From: Micropterix aruncella
Taxonomy: Eukaryota > Arthropoda > Insecta > Lepidoptera > Micropterigidae
Reading direction: 5' to 3'
Length of the DNA stretch: 64,000 bases
NCBI GenBank assembly: GCA_944548615.1
Contig: OX155955.1
Location: forward strand, 1,149,288 to 1,213,287
The notes under the pieces were generated by a model, which ran no database searches, had not been told where the DNA came from, and worked only from the letters and a program-made list of their open reading frames with translations. Positions within the stretch are counted from its first letter, which is position 1, and every line of letters starts with the position of its first letter. Positions 10,828-22,339 of this stretch are shown one piece after another. Both the position numbers and the translations under genes were made by a program.

Positions 10828-12906
10828 TCATCCATCGATACAACTTTTGACTGCTAATGCAACTCCATTGAGTCCGTCTGTCGCGGACTTTATTGCAGGG
10901 GTGAGGCAGTTATCCAAAACAGCCAAAACGCTTTTAAGGTCATATAAAATTGTTCCAGGTAACGACGTCACCAGCGTTTGCACGGAGGTGAGAGTGTCCG
11001 GCACTAAGGTCAGCAATGCCTTAAATAAAAAAAAGTAAAATAGTATTAATGTAAATAAGCTGTGTAATAATAAATAAGAGATTAAAATGTAGTAAAGGTA
11101 GGGTTAAATGTAAAAAACGAATATTTTATCCAACGATATAAGAAGCTATGCATGTCAGAAATGGCTCAATACAAATCATTATCATGTTTAATCGCTCGCG
11201 AGTTGTATATATGTTGATAGTAAAACCTATATCAAAAAGATATTATCTGATATAGTAAATTATTTATGTACCGAATCGATGTACTCCCAACGGTCAGTAC
11301 TCCCAACATACAGATCCTGCAACCAGTTTTCCTGTATAGCCAGTTACAGAGCCCACAACAGTCGGAAGCCGCGCGCGTCGGTCATACAATCTCATATGTG
11401 CGCACTACTTTTTTCTCCTGGTAACCAAAGCGGACACGTGTGAAACCATTCGCAATATTCGGCTCCATAGCTCAAACATGTGGGGTATTCCACTATCCCA
11501 AAAGTGTGAATGTGTTTGTTGAGCGGGCCGTGCCTTGTTAGCAGTCTCACCGTTTTCCGTAAGTTGTTCCTGGAAAGTCTCAAGCAGTATTTAGAAATTT
11601 GATGATGGGTTCCCTAACAGCACGCCTTGCTTGCCTTAAAAGTATTTTCCTTCCCCTGTTTTAACGTAGTCTCTAGTTCTGTCTCGCAGTGCGTCCTCGT
11701 ATATTTCTCAGCCAATGATACTATCGGCTCCAGCCCAACTAAGGGTTAGCCGATACCTGACGTGCAAGTCATCAGCCCCTGACTTCGCTCTGTCCGTTCA
11801 CCCACTTAAGGCTTATTCTGTTATGCTGTACGATATTTGCAAGTGCGACATGAATAAATTCACCTGTTAGTTTGGATGTCTGCCTGTGGCACTTGACTAT
11901 CAAAAGCACCGATCTGCTATATGTAAAAATATGTAGGGCTTTGCCTTTAAGTTTCTTCCTACACAAGGCTTTCGTTTGGAAAATCGTGGCGTGAGGGGCC
12001 AAACATTTACCCAATATTAATCTTAAATCTTGAATAGGCCAGTTACAGCTTTAAACCATCGCTATAAATTTCTAGCCTATTTGAGCCCACCTACATTTGG
12101 TCCTCTCCTTTAAAATTTATTATAAAATTAATCTCCAAATAAGAAGAATAAAAGAAACATTATGATGAAATATAAATGGAAGCCAAGTACTTACCGAAAA
12201 AACACACGTGACTTTTCCATCGCAGCTTTTCAGAGTTTTCAGGGCTGCAGTTAGGTCGTCGATGATGTCATTGACACGGTCTGTGATGCCCTCGATCACA
12301 GTCAGGAGAGCGGACTTTAATGATCCCAAGCATTGAATAATGTCTGTGTTCAGCGTCTTTATTACCTCCTTTACATTAGTCTCGACGTTGCCTGCACATT
12401 TATCGGCGGTACCAGGCGAACCTTTAATCGACTCTACCAACGAGTCCACGACATTTAAAACCGGCGCCAAAAGCGTCAATAGCTTGGTAAATATTTTTAG
12501 TAGAATTGTTTCTGTTATGCTGAGTAAAGTGTTCAGAGTTTGCTTAATTGGATTTACTAGGGTTGCGAAAGCATCGACTATATTTCCAATTCGCAAAGCT
12601 GAAGCTGCTGCCAATACTATTTCATGCACGAGATTCAAGGCTTTCAGTAAGAGCGCATTGAGTTTGGCAAAGACATCGTCTAGCAATTCTTTTATCTGGC
12701 TTTTGACGTTTGTCAACATGTCGTTCATCTCAACAGATAAGTTTGTTTCTATGGTAACGCCATCGGTACAATACACCGACTGAAAAATAACAAAAATTTT
12801 AAAATATGTCATTTTTAACGATATTAGATGGTTTATATATATATTTATACAACAAACTTACCCCGCATAAGAATGCTGCCAAAATAAAAATCGTTGCTTT
12901 CATCAT
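10828..12906 (-). CDS. gene A: secreted helical Cys protein, three exons
   Basis: The predicted protein has 273 residues. Exon 1 is 12906-12862 (signal peptide MMKATIFILAAFLCG, donor GTAAGT). Exon 2 is 12779-12195 (195 codons, starting SVYCTDG and ending CVFS before GTAAGT). Exon 3 is 11019-10828 (ALLTLVPDTL... to the stop). Both introns are phase 0: 82 bp, and 1175 bp holding LINE debris. The mature chain is almost all amphipathic helix (heptad-like Leu/Val with Asn/Thr/Ser/Lys). It has conserved cysteines at the N-terminus, KC-G, QC, SC, TC, and two in exon 3. No catalytic motif is visible. It is the most 5'-divergent member of the four-gene array. The family is not recognised; a structural, adhesive or ligand-binding secreted role would be guesswork. 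Exon assignment rests on splice sites and on matching architecture in B-D. Confidence 0.75.
11392..11583 (-). pseudogene. LINE C-terminal fragment in gene A intron 2
   Basis: The frame reads LRKTVRLLTRHGPLNKHIHT, then CLSYGAEYCEWFHTC. It matches the LxGHxPLNxHL...CxxC...H...C tail of Jockey/R1-like LINEs. Adjacent sequence to 11,760 is probably from the same insertion. Confidence 0.55.
11772..12014 (-). repeat. dispersed repeat in gene A intron 2, copy also at 14,620
   Basis: The minus-strand translation (PHATIFQTKALC... KGKALHIFTY... QTSKL... ISLKWVN) matches the plus-strand sequence 14,640-14,875 closely. This is a repeat in inverted orientation 2.6 kb away. The original function is not recognised. 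Confidence 0.7.
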
Positions 12907-12931
12907 GTTACTGCTGAAGTATCGCCGATGG

Positions 12932-12967
12932 GAATGATTAGCCAACTGATCGCAACGACTTCTTATA
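12932..12967 (-). promoter_or_regulatory. core promoter of gene A (TATA + Inr)
   Basis: TATAAGA (12967-12961) lies about 30 bp before TCATTC (12937-12932), which fits the arthropod initiator TCAKTY. The predicted 5' UTR is about 30 nt. The same spacing occurs in B, C and D. Confidence 0.7.
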
Positions 12968-13956
12968 CCCCTCGATTTTAAGAAATTTGCAATTCAATAG
13001 CATGCATTATCGCTAAAACATGCTTAATGCTTTGCAATCAAATTTTGGAAAATCGAGAAAACTGTTTCGTCCGTAAGATTACCAGGTTTTTACATTTTGT
13101 AAGTACAATCTTCTAGATCAACTAATTTTACAAATTAATGTTAAAAAAAAATGCATGCTGATACTTAAAAAAGTGCATTCTGTTTTTCCTTTAAAAATCG
13201 TAGCTGTATATAAATATAGCAGTCAATATTGAGATTTTAAATAAAATACCTGCTATTATAAACATTAAAAATTTATTCTTTAACACATAAATTAAAACAA
13301 ATTGTCTTCTACCAAAATCAAAAATATATTCCTGCCACAACAATGGTACTTCGCCCTCAACCCACTGGATTAAAAAATGATAGAACTTTGAGATGGGGAA
13401 AGAGTATAGTCCTGGGTATGTCTCTGTCTTTTATCTCCATAGATAAGCACGCTTTCCTGTGATATTTTGGCCACCAGTTCTTGTAATCGATAATATATTT
13501 TGTGGAAATGCTGTGTACTGAAAAAAAACTAAGCCGGTGGTGGAAGTTAATATAACCTCGATCAATTTACGAAAAATTTAAAGTTTCTCTATTTTGCTCT
13601 CGACCGCTCCAAAAGCTCGATCAAACGGGGAGAATGAGTAACCACGAGTAAGGAAATTTGCATTTGCTTTTAACAGGCGTTTGCTTTTAAATAAAGCCAT
13701 ACTCATGAGCACGAAAGAATTAGTTTTATTTTACCCCCTGCAATTGTCACAGAAAAGCTAGAGAATTTTTATTTTGTTGTCGACATATTCCTTGATGTAT
13801 TGCACAGCAAACCTACACATCTTGCCTGACCTTTTATGTGAATATCCTTCTCGGTATAAAATAAAACACATTCTTACCAGTGTTGCCAGACTGAGTGCTG
13901 ATACAACCACTTAACACTGACTACAGATACAAACTTTTTTAAGGAGTACCTCTTAT
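12968..13956. other. intergenic upstream of gene A
   Basis: AT-rich; no gene, RNA or element end recognised. Confidence 0.4.
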
Positions 13957-14390
13957 TTAGTTTTGAATATATTTACACTGTGTAGTGTGAATCGTGTGCT
14001 TCAACCACTTCAGCACGTAGACTTTCCCACTGATCCAAAATCCCGTTGGATAGGATTTTTTCCTGGGATTGGTGTGAAATCGCGTTTTCTCCAGTTTGAA
14101 GTTGTGGCCTCGTAGATGATGCATGTGGTTGCGCTTTAAGATGGAAGACAACTCGTTGCGATTGTAGCATCCTTTCAGGACCGTATATGTCTTAATGAGG
14201 TCACCCCTGATCCGCCGATCCTTGATTATAGGCAGTTGTAATCTGGGGAGTATTTCTGCGTATTCCAATATTTTAAACTCAACGGCATCTTGATTGCTCG
14301 GCGCTGGGATTTCAGTAAGAGATCATTATCTTTCACAAAGGACGGATTCCATATCTGGAATCCAAACTCTAGCATTAGTGTTTAAAGTAT
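13957..14390 (-). pseudogene. CR1-like LINE C-terminal fragment
   Basis: The frame reads RRIRGDLIKTYTVLKGCYN, LRGHNFKLEKTRF and, in a second frame, a decayed DQWESLRAEVV. This is the usual C-terminal tail of CR1/Rex-type RTs. Several frame breaks are present. Confidence 0.65.
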
Positions 14391-14619
14391 AGTGATAAAA
14401 ATAAGGTGAGGTACATCATTGAGTTGGCGTATTTCACGATCTGTGTAGTATATATGCTCACCCCACTTCAGATCGCACACTACCGACATGCCCAGATCCT
14501 ATTGTTTCGTGACACTGTAACGGCACTGTTCCTTGGTAGTACTGTTATTCGGGGTTGCTATTGCAGACAAAGAAGCGAAATGCGAAAAAAATCTAAATCG
14601 ACAAAATGGCGTATTGCAT

Positions 14620-15064
14620 GTTTTTTCAAACGAACGTCCCCCTCACGCGACGATTTTTCAAACGAAAACCTTGTGTATTATTATGGCTGCGAGTGAAAAT
14701 AGAAGGAGAAAACTTAAGGACAAAGACCTACACATTTTCACATACAGAATATCGGTGCATCTAATACTCACATGTCACTGGCAGACATCCAAACTAATAG
14801 CTGAAGTGAATGTGGCTCTTGGAAATGTCGTACAGCATATCAGAATAAGCCTTAAGTGGGTGAACGTCAAAGACAAATCACCAAATTAGAAGAGCAGCGA
14901 CTGGAAACTCTCCGTCACCCATCGTACTTTCCGGACCTTGCTCTAACTGAGTTTCACTTTTGTCGGAATTTAGACAACTTGTTGTTAGGAAAAATAGCGG
15001 AAGTGCTTCTCATAAAATGGCGGAAGTGCACCGATAAAAATGGTGCAAACTTAGATTTATTAAA
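14620..15064 (+). pseudogene. dispersed repeat plus mariner C-terminal remnant
   Basis: 14,640-14,875 is the partner of 11,772-12,014. From about 14,880 the frame reads LETLRHPSYFPDLALTEFHF then CRNLDNLLLGK. This is the PHPPYSPDLAPxDYHxFRxLxxxLxGK block of mariner transposases. The copy is short and decayed and is ended by the Helitron at 15,067. Confidence 0.6.
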
Positions 15065-15066
15065 TA

Positions 15067-15609
15067 CTAGCTGACCCGGCGAACTTCGTACCGCCTAACG
15101 GTCAATGAATGTCGTGTTACAGATTAGCTGAACTTAATTTATGATTTTATGGAAGTAATACAATGAATACAAAATAAATATTAAGTTCACTATTTTATTA
15201 AGATAATAACACAAAAAGAAATATAAAAGTACAAAAATTAAGTATATCGATCGCGTGTCAGCATGACATGATTGAATTAAACTATGTAATAATTGTGGTC
15301 CGAATATTGTGGATATATCTTGTCAATTCGAAACCTTTATTTAAATACTTTCTTTAATTTGAGGGGAGAGTTTACCGTATCGACGGGATGAACATTAAAT
15401 GTTTGACAGTTACGAAACCCATGAACATGTTGTATGGGAAAATGTTTTTTTCTTTATTTTATTTTTTTCGTTAATTTTCCAATGTTTTTAATAGTTATTC
15501 TGCTATTCGGGACGGAGACAAATACAACAAATCAAAAACCACGAAAATCGGTCCAGCCGTTCTCGAGTTATGTGTTCGAGCAAACCCGACTTTGTTTTAT
15601 ATATATAGA
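15067..15609 (-). mobile_element. non-autonomous Helitron, 543 bp, copy 1
   Basis: On the minus strand it begins TCTATATATATAAAACAAAG after A (15609) and ends GGGTCAGCTAG before T (15067). It has a GGCG/CGCC hairpin a few bases inside the 3' end. No Rep/helicase is encoded. It is near-identical to 17,636-18,178. Confidence 0.85.
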
Positions 15610-16147
15610 TATTATTTCCAAAAATAACTCGTTTTTCATTTTTGATGTAGAACAGCAATTTCATAGGTAAGGACCTAATATTATATTTTGTCTCAAAGAT
15701 TTTACATGGAATATTTTTGAATGATATCTAAATGCATGTAATGCTATATGGTATGTCATATAAAGTATAACATTGGAATTAATAAAACAATAATAAGATT
15801 ATTTTGTTTCTATATATTATTTATAGTATGATATGATAACAATAATATCGGTTGGTAATACATTTTTAATATTCTTTTCAATGTGGCTTAATATTTACAC
15901 GTGTTTTTATACTTGATTTACATATTTGTGCACTAATTGTACAAGTGTCTTCGCCTTCTGCCTTTTCATACGTCATATGTAATATTAACAAAACCAAGAG
16001 ATATTTGCTGCTATTTTGTAATGCTAAGCCAGCGAATTATTTTTTCGGACATCGTTGCTGTAAAAACAAATAGTCGGGAAGGTAATAAATATTTTTAGGA
16101 CTTATTTTCACAGTTTGTGAATGTAATTAAATCTGGTCTATTATAAA
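15610..16147. other. AT-rich intergenic
   Basis: Nothing recognised apart from short AT-rich runs. Confidence 0.4.
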
Positions 16148-16290
16148 TCTATACTAATATTATAAAGAGGTATTGTTTGTAAGTTTGTAGGTAGGGGTAA
16201 TCTCCAAAACTACTCAACCGATTTCAAAAATTCTTTTACTAATGGAAAGCTACATTATTCAGTAGTGATATAGGCTATATTTTATTATGA
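16148..16290 (+). mobile_element. Helitron-like 5' end
   Basis: TCTATACTAATATTATAAAG after A is a Helitron-type 5' terminus often seen in Lepidoptera. It is followed by the usual CTCAACCGATTTCAAAAATT and GAAAGCTACATTATTC segments. No 3' end was found. Confidence 0.5.
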
Positions 16291-16429
16291 TAATTATTAG
16301 TTTTCAATACGAAATCACGATATTTGTAAATAAGGTCGAAGAAAATGTACTGGTGATGTGCCTTATCGGCATGCACTGACGAAACGGTTTGGTATATAAC
16401 AAACCGTTTCGTCAGCGCAATGGCATCAT

Positions 16430-16560
16430 AGGGATACGAGGAATGAGGACTTTCATCTTTAAATGGTTCTGTCAACATTGTTGCTTCTACGACGTTGCTC
16501 ACTATGTTTTTATTACAAGCCTCGTGCAGTTGCAAAGATTTGGCTGGTTGATATTGCGCG
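16430..16560 (-). pseudogene. possible Helitron helicase scrap
   Basis: The frame NVVEATMLTEPFKDE resembles the NVVEATIITGxxKGE stretch between helicase motifs of Helitron PIF1-like proteins. It is short and unsupported by neighbours. Confidence 0.35.
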
Positions 16561-16610
16561 CTGGTTGATATTGCGCGCTGGTTGATATTGCGCGCTGGTT
16601 GATATTGCGC
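16543..16610. repeat. minisatellite, 17 bp x 4, exact
   Basis: GCTGGTTGATATTGCGC is repeated four times without change. Confidence 0.95.
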
Positions 16611-17635
16611 AGATCGAGTGAATTCAAAAATTATGTTGGATAATGAACCGCTCTAACTGATTCCACAATAATGTCGAAGGACTTGTATGCAACTCTCTCG
16701 CTTTCAATAATATTTTTAAGTTCTTTGCATCAAGAACAGGTCGTTTACTCACCCGATCATGATTATATATGAGGCAACGAAATTAGTACTGATCAATCGG
16801 CACCAGATCAGATCAATCGGCACCTTTCTGACCCTAATTTCTAGCAATTGGTGTGAGACTGTAGCTTTGTAGCTGGACACGCATATTTATAGTTAATTTC
16901 AACGTCTTTACGTGTCGCTACTGCAACAAATGCGTTATCCATTTTCTAGATGTACCTACTGCTACATGAATGACAGCTGGACTTCGTCAATGTATGTGAA
17001 ATGCTGCTTGTTGAAATGTATGCTAATTGCTGCTTATGTATCTTCCAGACTGATGCTGTGCGATTCCATCGATTTCACCGTGTCGCTTTTGTATTGTTGC
17101 TGATTTTCCGCCAACTTTATATGCCTCTTCCTATTCGTCATATGCAAGACTACAGAGTAGTTGCATAATTTCGAAAAGTAATTTCTATTCACACATATGT
17201 TAAAACCACGAATGAAAATTTTAATATTTCTGCTATGTATCTTTATACCTTTTCTTTTCGATCTTTGCATTTCTGCAAAAATCACGTTTAAAAAAATATG
17301 ACTTTCAATAGACCACGATGTCAACGTATTTTGAGAAAAGAAAATAGATTCGATGAAAGGATTTAATAAACTGAAAAATAATTCGAATTTCGAAAAACGT
17401 TTCAAGGTGCACATCAGCTTTTTTGGGGAGATATGTGTACGAAATATCGAAGCTCTATCTATGCTAGTTGGTGTGCAACGCGTAAGCGATGATTTTATTA
17501 ATAAATCAATTATTCTAAAATACGATTCAATGCAACTGGAATGCGACGTTTTGTCAAAATTTCAAAGCAATCGGTGAAAAACTTTCCGAGATTAGCAACT
17601 TAATACAAACGGACAATTACATTTTTATTTATATA
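16611..17635. other. intergenic with unsupported short frames
   Basis: Frames of 60-126 codons on both strands (16,912-17,577) have no recognisable motif or splice context. I see nothing that supports a gene. Confidence 0.4.
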
Positions 17636-18178
17636 CTAGCTAACCCGGCGAACTTCGTACCGCCTAACGGTCAATTAATGTCGTGTTACAGATTAGCTGA
17701 CCTTAATTTATGATTTTATGGAAATAATACAATGAATACAAAATAAATATTAAGTTCACTACTTTATTAAGATAATAACACAAAAAGAAATATAAAAGTA
17801 CAAAAATTAAGTATATTAATCGCGTGTCAGCATGACATTATTGAATTAAACTATGTAATAATTGTGGTCCGAATATTGTGGATATATCTAGTCGATTCGA
17901 AACCTTTATTTAAATACTTTCTTTAATTTGAGGGGAGAGTTTACCGTATCGACGGGATGAACATTAAATGTTTGAAAGTTACGAAACCCATGAACATTTT
18001 GTATGGGAAAATGTTTTTTCTTTTATTTTATTTTGTTTTAATTTTCCAATATTTTTAATAGTTATTTTGCTATTCGGGACGGAGACAAATACAACAAATT
18101 AAAAATCATGAAAATCGGTCCAGCCGTTCTCGAGTTATAAGTGTTCGAACAAACCCGACTTTGTTTTATATATATAGA
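17636..18178 (-). mobile_element. non-autonomous Helitron, 543 bp, copy 2
   Basis: Same termini as copy 1 (A|TCTATATAT... and CTAG|T), same length to the base, differing at scattered positions. Confidence 0.85.
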
Positions 18179-18184
18179 TATTCT

Positions 18185-18850
18185 ACATTTGCCCGATGTT
18201 CACAATAAATAAAGTCTCGCCAGACTCTTCGAAATCAAACTGTCAGTTTCGGATTTAGAGCGAGTCCGGCAATACAAATATCTCGGTGCGTGGGTAAACG
18301 AAGAATAGGTCTGCGAACAAGAAATTCGTACCCAGATTGAAATCGCCCGAGTATCGTTTAAGAAAATGGAAAAGATAATATTCGGCCGGAAACTTAAGCT
18401 ACGAATACGAATTTTCCGTTGCCTGTGGTGTTTTATGGCAGCGATGCTTGGATATTGAAAGCTGACACCCAAAAGCATCTCGAAGCATTTGAGATATGAT
18501 GATACCGTAGAATGCTCCGCATTAGCTGGATCCAAAGTGTTCCCAATGTTAGAGTACTCCAACTTGGCGATAGAGATCGCGAACTTTTACCCATTGGCAA
18601 GCAGATGAAATTGGCGTACCTGGGCTACGTGCTAAAACATGAGCGATACCAACTGCTTCAGCTCATTATTATGGGGAAAGTCTGCGATAACCGACGGGCT
18701 GGAAAAAGAACACAGACACACGATTTTGTATACGCATTCAATCGTCTTAAATACCACCATGACATGGCTCCTGCACCCAGGGTTGGCTCCCGAGGAGGAG
18801 ACTCCACAACGGTTATTCAATTATGATAAGGTCTATCTTAGTTCTTAATT
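18185..18850 (+). pseudogene. RTE-type LINE RT C-terminal remnant
   Basis: The frames read VRQYKYLGAWVNEE, CEQEIRTQIEIARVSFKKME, then MLRISWIQSVPNVRVLQL and AYLGYVLKHERYQLLQLIIM. These are in the order of the YLGxWI...EIxxRIxxA...RRMLRISW...YLGHxxRHExY tail of RTE/BovB-like RTs. Stops at 18,308 and later break the frame. At about 18,755-18,795 it meets a block also found in the 27,860-28,533 element. Confidence 0.65.
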
Positions 18851-19097
18851 TCACCGCGACAGGGTTGCTGCACCCAGGGTTGACTCGGGACAGAGATTTA
18901 TTAAAAGCTTGTACTTATTCAAAAATGTGTTTTACTATTAACCTATTTTAAAATAATTAAATTTATTTAAAAAACAATATCACTTGCGAGTAAAAAAGTA
19001 TTATTGAAATATTATTTTTACTTGGAAACCTGTTATCGATTTTTGGAAAATATGCTGAGACGCTCGTCATCTTAACACTGTGCACTTATATAATAAC
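18851..19097. other. AT-rich intergenic
   Basis: Nothing recognised. Confidence 0.35.
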
Positions 19098-19733
19098 AGT
19101 GATCGTTAGTCGACTGCAAAAGGACCTTTAAACGTACATTGCACCGTCGAAAGTCGTGCACATCCGTAAGTATATCTCATTCAAATATTAGCATTTCCAG
19201 ATCCAAGCTGGGATTTCCTTCGCTGCTTTTTAAGTAGCTTTTACTAATTTTATTTTTAATAAAAACATCATCCTATAAACGGATTTCTTCACAAAACTTA
19301 TCAAATATAAAAAGATTATACTGTTTTCTACAATGTTTCTTTACATATTTTTTAATATTATACAATTTTATACTGGTTTACCGTATTTTGATAACATTAT
19401 ACAGCCTTTATTACAAACTCCTCTGCCAGAAATTAAGATTGAAGTTTCTTCTTTCATTTCATTAAGCATATGGAGTTTTTTTATTTTTATTTCGATTTAG
19501 TGGCTCGTTGATAAAAAAATTCAGCCAATTGTATCATATTTTAAATGTTGGTAGCATTCGAAATTTGAATTATTTCGATATGTCACTTTCATTTATGTCA
19601 CGGCTTTGCCGAAGTGATCAATTTGTTAAATTTTGATTTTTTCGCTTATTTTCGTCTCAATTGGAGGCATTTTTTGTTGCAAAAGCTTGATTTTTGAGAT
19701 ATATGGATGAATAGTGATCGTTAGTCGACTGCA
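19098..19733 (+). mobile_element. Penelope-terminal-repeat-like element, monomer plus 21 nt
   Basis: The same family occurs as tandem and inverted pieces at 50,890-51,990. A 21-nt sequence beginning AGTGATCGTTAGTCGACTG is present at both ends (19,098-19,118 and 19,713-19,733), while in the tandem copy it occurs once inside a continuous unit. This copy thus looks like slightly more than one lap of a ~615-bp circular or tandem unit. It contains TGTCACGGC-TTT-GCCGAA, like the hairpin of the PLE ends. No ORF. Confidence 0.6.
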
Positions 19734-19779
19734 GTCGCTCTTGGACGTGTCTAAATATTTGTGTTTTAAGTAGTAAGTC

Positions 19780-20500
19780 TCATTACTACTTTAATCTTTA
19801 CTTAACATACATATATTATTTTTTTTAAATATATAGTATCTAAGAGACTTTGAAACCTACTAAAAGTTATTCGTCGTAGAATCGTATTATAAAACAAATT
19901 AAAGGCTTATTTAATAAAATAGTCAATGATTCTAATAGCTACCTACTAAACACACAATAATTAAAATAGTCAGTTAAAAAGTTGAATAAGCAAAGCAGGA
20001 GCCTAACAATTGAAATAGTCAATAAATCGAATATATACGTACTAAAAACTGTACATAGTAACATCCAAAGTAGTAAGTAAATTGTTAAATAATCAAACTA
20101 CATCTAAATCTTACATTTAAATACTAAAAGTACATATATAATTATCATTCAAATTGGTACAATATTTGCAAAGTCGTGGCCCTCGAATTCGGTCAGATTA
20201 TAGAAAGGGTGGCCTATCAGCATCTCCTTAATGTTTTTTTTTAATTGTTTGTCCTCCAGTTGTTTGATAGTGGTAGGAAGTAAATTGTAGAATTTAATGC
20301 TAAGATATAAGATATAATGTCTGATTACAGGTTGTCCTGAATTAGAGGTATATCTAAATGAGAAACCGAAAATCGAGATAGCTTGTATTTGCGAATATTG
20401 GGTAACAGAAGAATGCGAACTTTAAAGCTTTCACGACTAATTTATTCTAGCGATTAACTACTGTCGCAATGTTTATTCACAAGGTGTGGTGGCGATATAC
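19780..20500 (-). pseudogene. CR1-like LINE 3' end
   Basis: The minus-strand tail reads LPTTIKQLEDKQLK, EMLIGHPFYNLTEFEGHDFA, then its 3' UTR. The homologous plus-strand piece is 60,730-61,210. Confidence 0.6.
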
Positions 20501-20584
20501 ATAATAAAAGTGTGTTAAAAAGAGATACCGCTTCATGTTATAACAAAGCACTAAAATATCATTCAAAACATTCAAGTGTTGTGA

Positions 20585-21556
20585 AATTAATTCAATTCAA
20601 TACAATTCAATTCTTTATTGAAAAATCACACACTATTACAGTAATAATATTTTTTTAAATGTATGCAGATTTACAACAAATAAAACCGGTTACGGATTTC
20701 AATAAAATTACATAAATTACGTTTTTTTTTTTTGACTTTTTTTTTTTTTTTTTTTTATTTGTTACAACTTGGTATAGAGTTAACAGTGAGATCGTACAGA
20801 TATGATTTGTCATTATTTATATAAGTAATAAGAAAATGAATACATCCCATACGATCATTCTAGACGAATGCCCAACTAGACCGAACAGCCTGTATCTGGG
20901 CATACGAAATATATAGCCTTTGTTTTTGGAGTAGTAGTGACGTTTGAGTAGTACTGACTAATAGACTACTTTCAATACTAACACTAAGATAATGAATAAA
21001 GAAATAAAATATAAGAAAATAACTGAAAAAAAGAAAATTAAAAAATATAATGGCATAAAATAGTAAACATATTAATACAAATATATATGATAAAGGGTTA
21101 GTAACATACATATATACACATATACACATACAAACATATATACATACATATATAATAATACACACACACACACATATTTTAAATTATTGTATGAAGCAAT
21201 TCATTTTCAGTCTTTGTACGACCTACTTCGTAAAGGAGCCATTTTTTTACTTTTATCTTAAATTGGTGTATATTTTGAACATTTTTTACTGACTCTTCTA
21301 AAGTATTAAAATTTTTTGGGGCGATGAAATACAACTGTCTTTTGGCAAAGGTTGTATGTACGTGAGGAATTACATAGTTCGTCCCTTCAGCCATTCTAGT
21401 TGGTCTTTGCTGCTGGCTTCGGGAACGTTTCTCTAAGGTCTTGTAAAAATGTATTAGGCATTGTTTCACGAACAACTGACGAATATCCAAAACACTTGCT
21501 TCGCTGAACAGCAGGTCAGAGTCATGGCGGGGATGTTTTCTGTAAGTAACCCTCAA
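20585..21556 (-). pseudogene. CR1/Daphne-like LINE 3' end
   Basis: The coding tail 21,556-21,179 reads ASVLDIRQLFVKQCLIHFYK, FAKRQLYFIAPKNFNTL and FKIKVKKWLL. This is the typical VLNIRQLFVK... C-terminus. A 3' UTR with simple repeats follows, including T-rich runs at 20,720-20,758 and TATACA/CA runs at 21,107-21,176. Confidence 0.65.
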
Positions 21557-22339
21557 TAATAATTTCTGGGCTTAAACTACTTAATAAAACTAATGTACCT
21601 TCAATTGTATAACTACATAAGAGTCTAGTATGCAGGGTGTGTGTGTATGTGTTTGTGGGAGTGTGTTGAGCGTGGAAGTGTGGAGTGTGAGCGTGTATGA
21701 AATGAATCATGGCTCCACCATCATCATCCGCAAACAAAACAACAGTCTATAACCTGAAAACGCCCAGCATTTCCAACTCCTAAGAAATTCAAGTCCCTTT
21801 ATTCCGCCGTTAAAATAAGGGGCTCTCTTCTCTGGGACAGTCAAGAGCTCGTGAAGATTGAATACCTTGGTCATGGAGCTCTTTTAACGGGGACTGTAAA
21901 AATACGAAATACATGAAAGACGAACAGGCAAACTCGCTAAAATTGTTCTAGTTCCGATTTGCGATGGCTGCCAATGAAGAAGCTGAATTTGAGGTACAGG
22001 AACATTTTAATACTCATCGAACCCCAATCGAACGCGACCTAACCACTATGCCACCGAGCCGTACCCTTTCAAATACGATCAATAATTGTCACCTCTCAAC
22101 TGAAAGCAAGCCTGGTTACTAGGAAGATCAAGGGTCGAAGGAAGAACCGGAGCGTATTTGAGGTAGCAGACTCGAGTACTTGATGAAGTATGCAGCGGGG
22201 CGTGGCCCTTATACGGGAGGGATAGATTATGTAGAAATAAAAATCTATTGATATACATATAATACGCTATATTTAAAAAAAATGCATAAATTAATAACTT
22301 CAAAACGTTTGAGTCGCTTGTCCGTGGTGGATGCCAGAA
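21557..22339. other. intergenic, TG/GT-rich microsatellite at left
   Basis: 21,635-21,695 is a degenerate (TG)n stretch. The rest, up to the gene B stop, holds nothing recognised. Confidence 0.4.

Noticed and set aside
16912..17577. Frames of 60-126 codons on both strands
   Set aside because: No motifs, atypical composition and no splice or promoter context.
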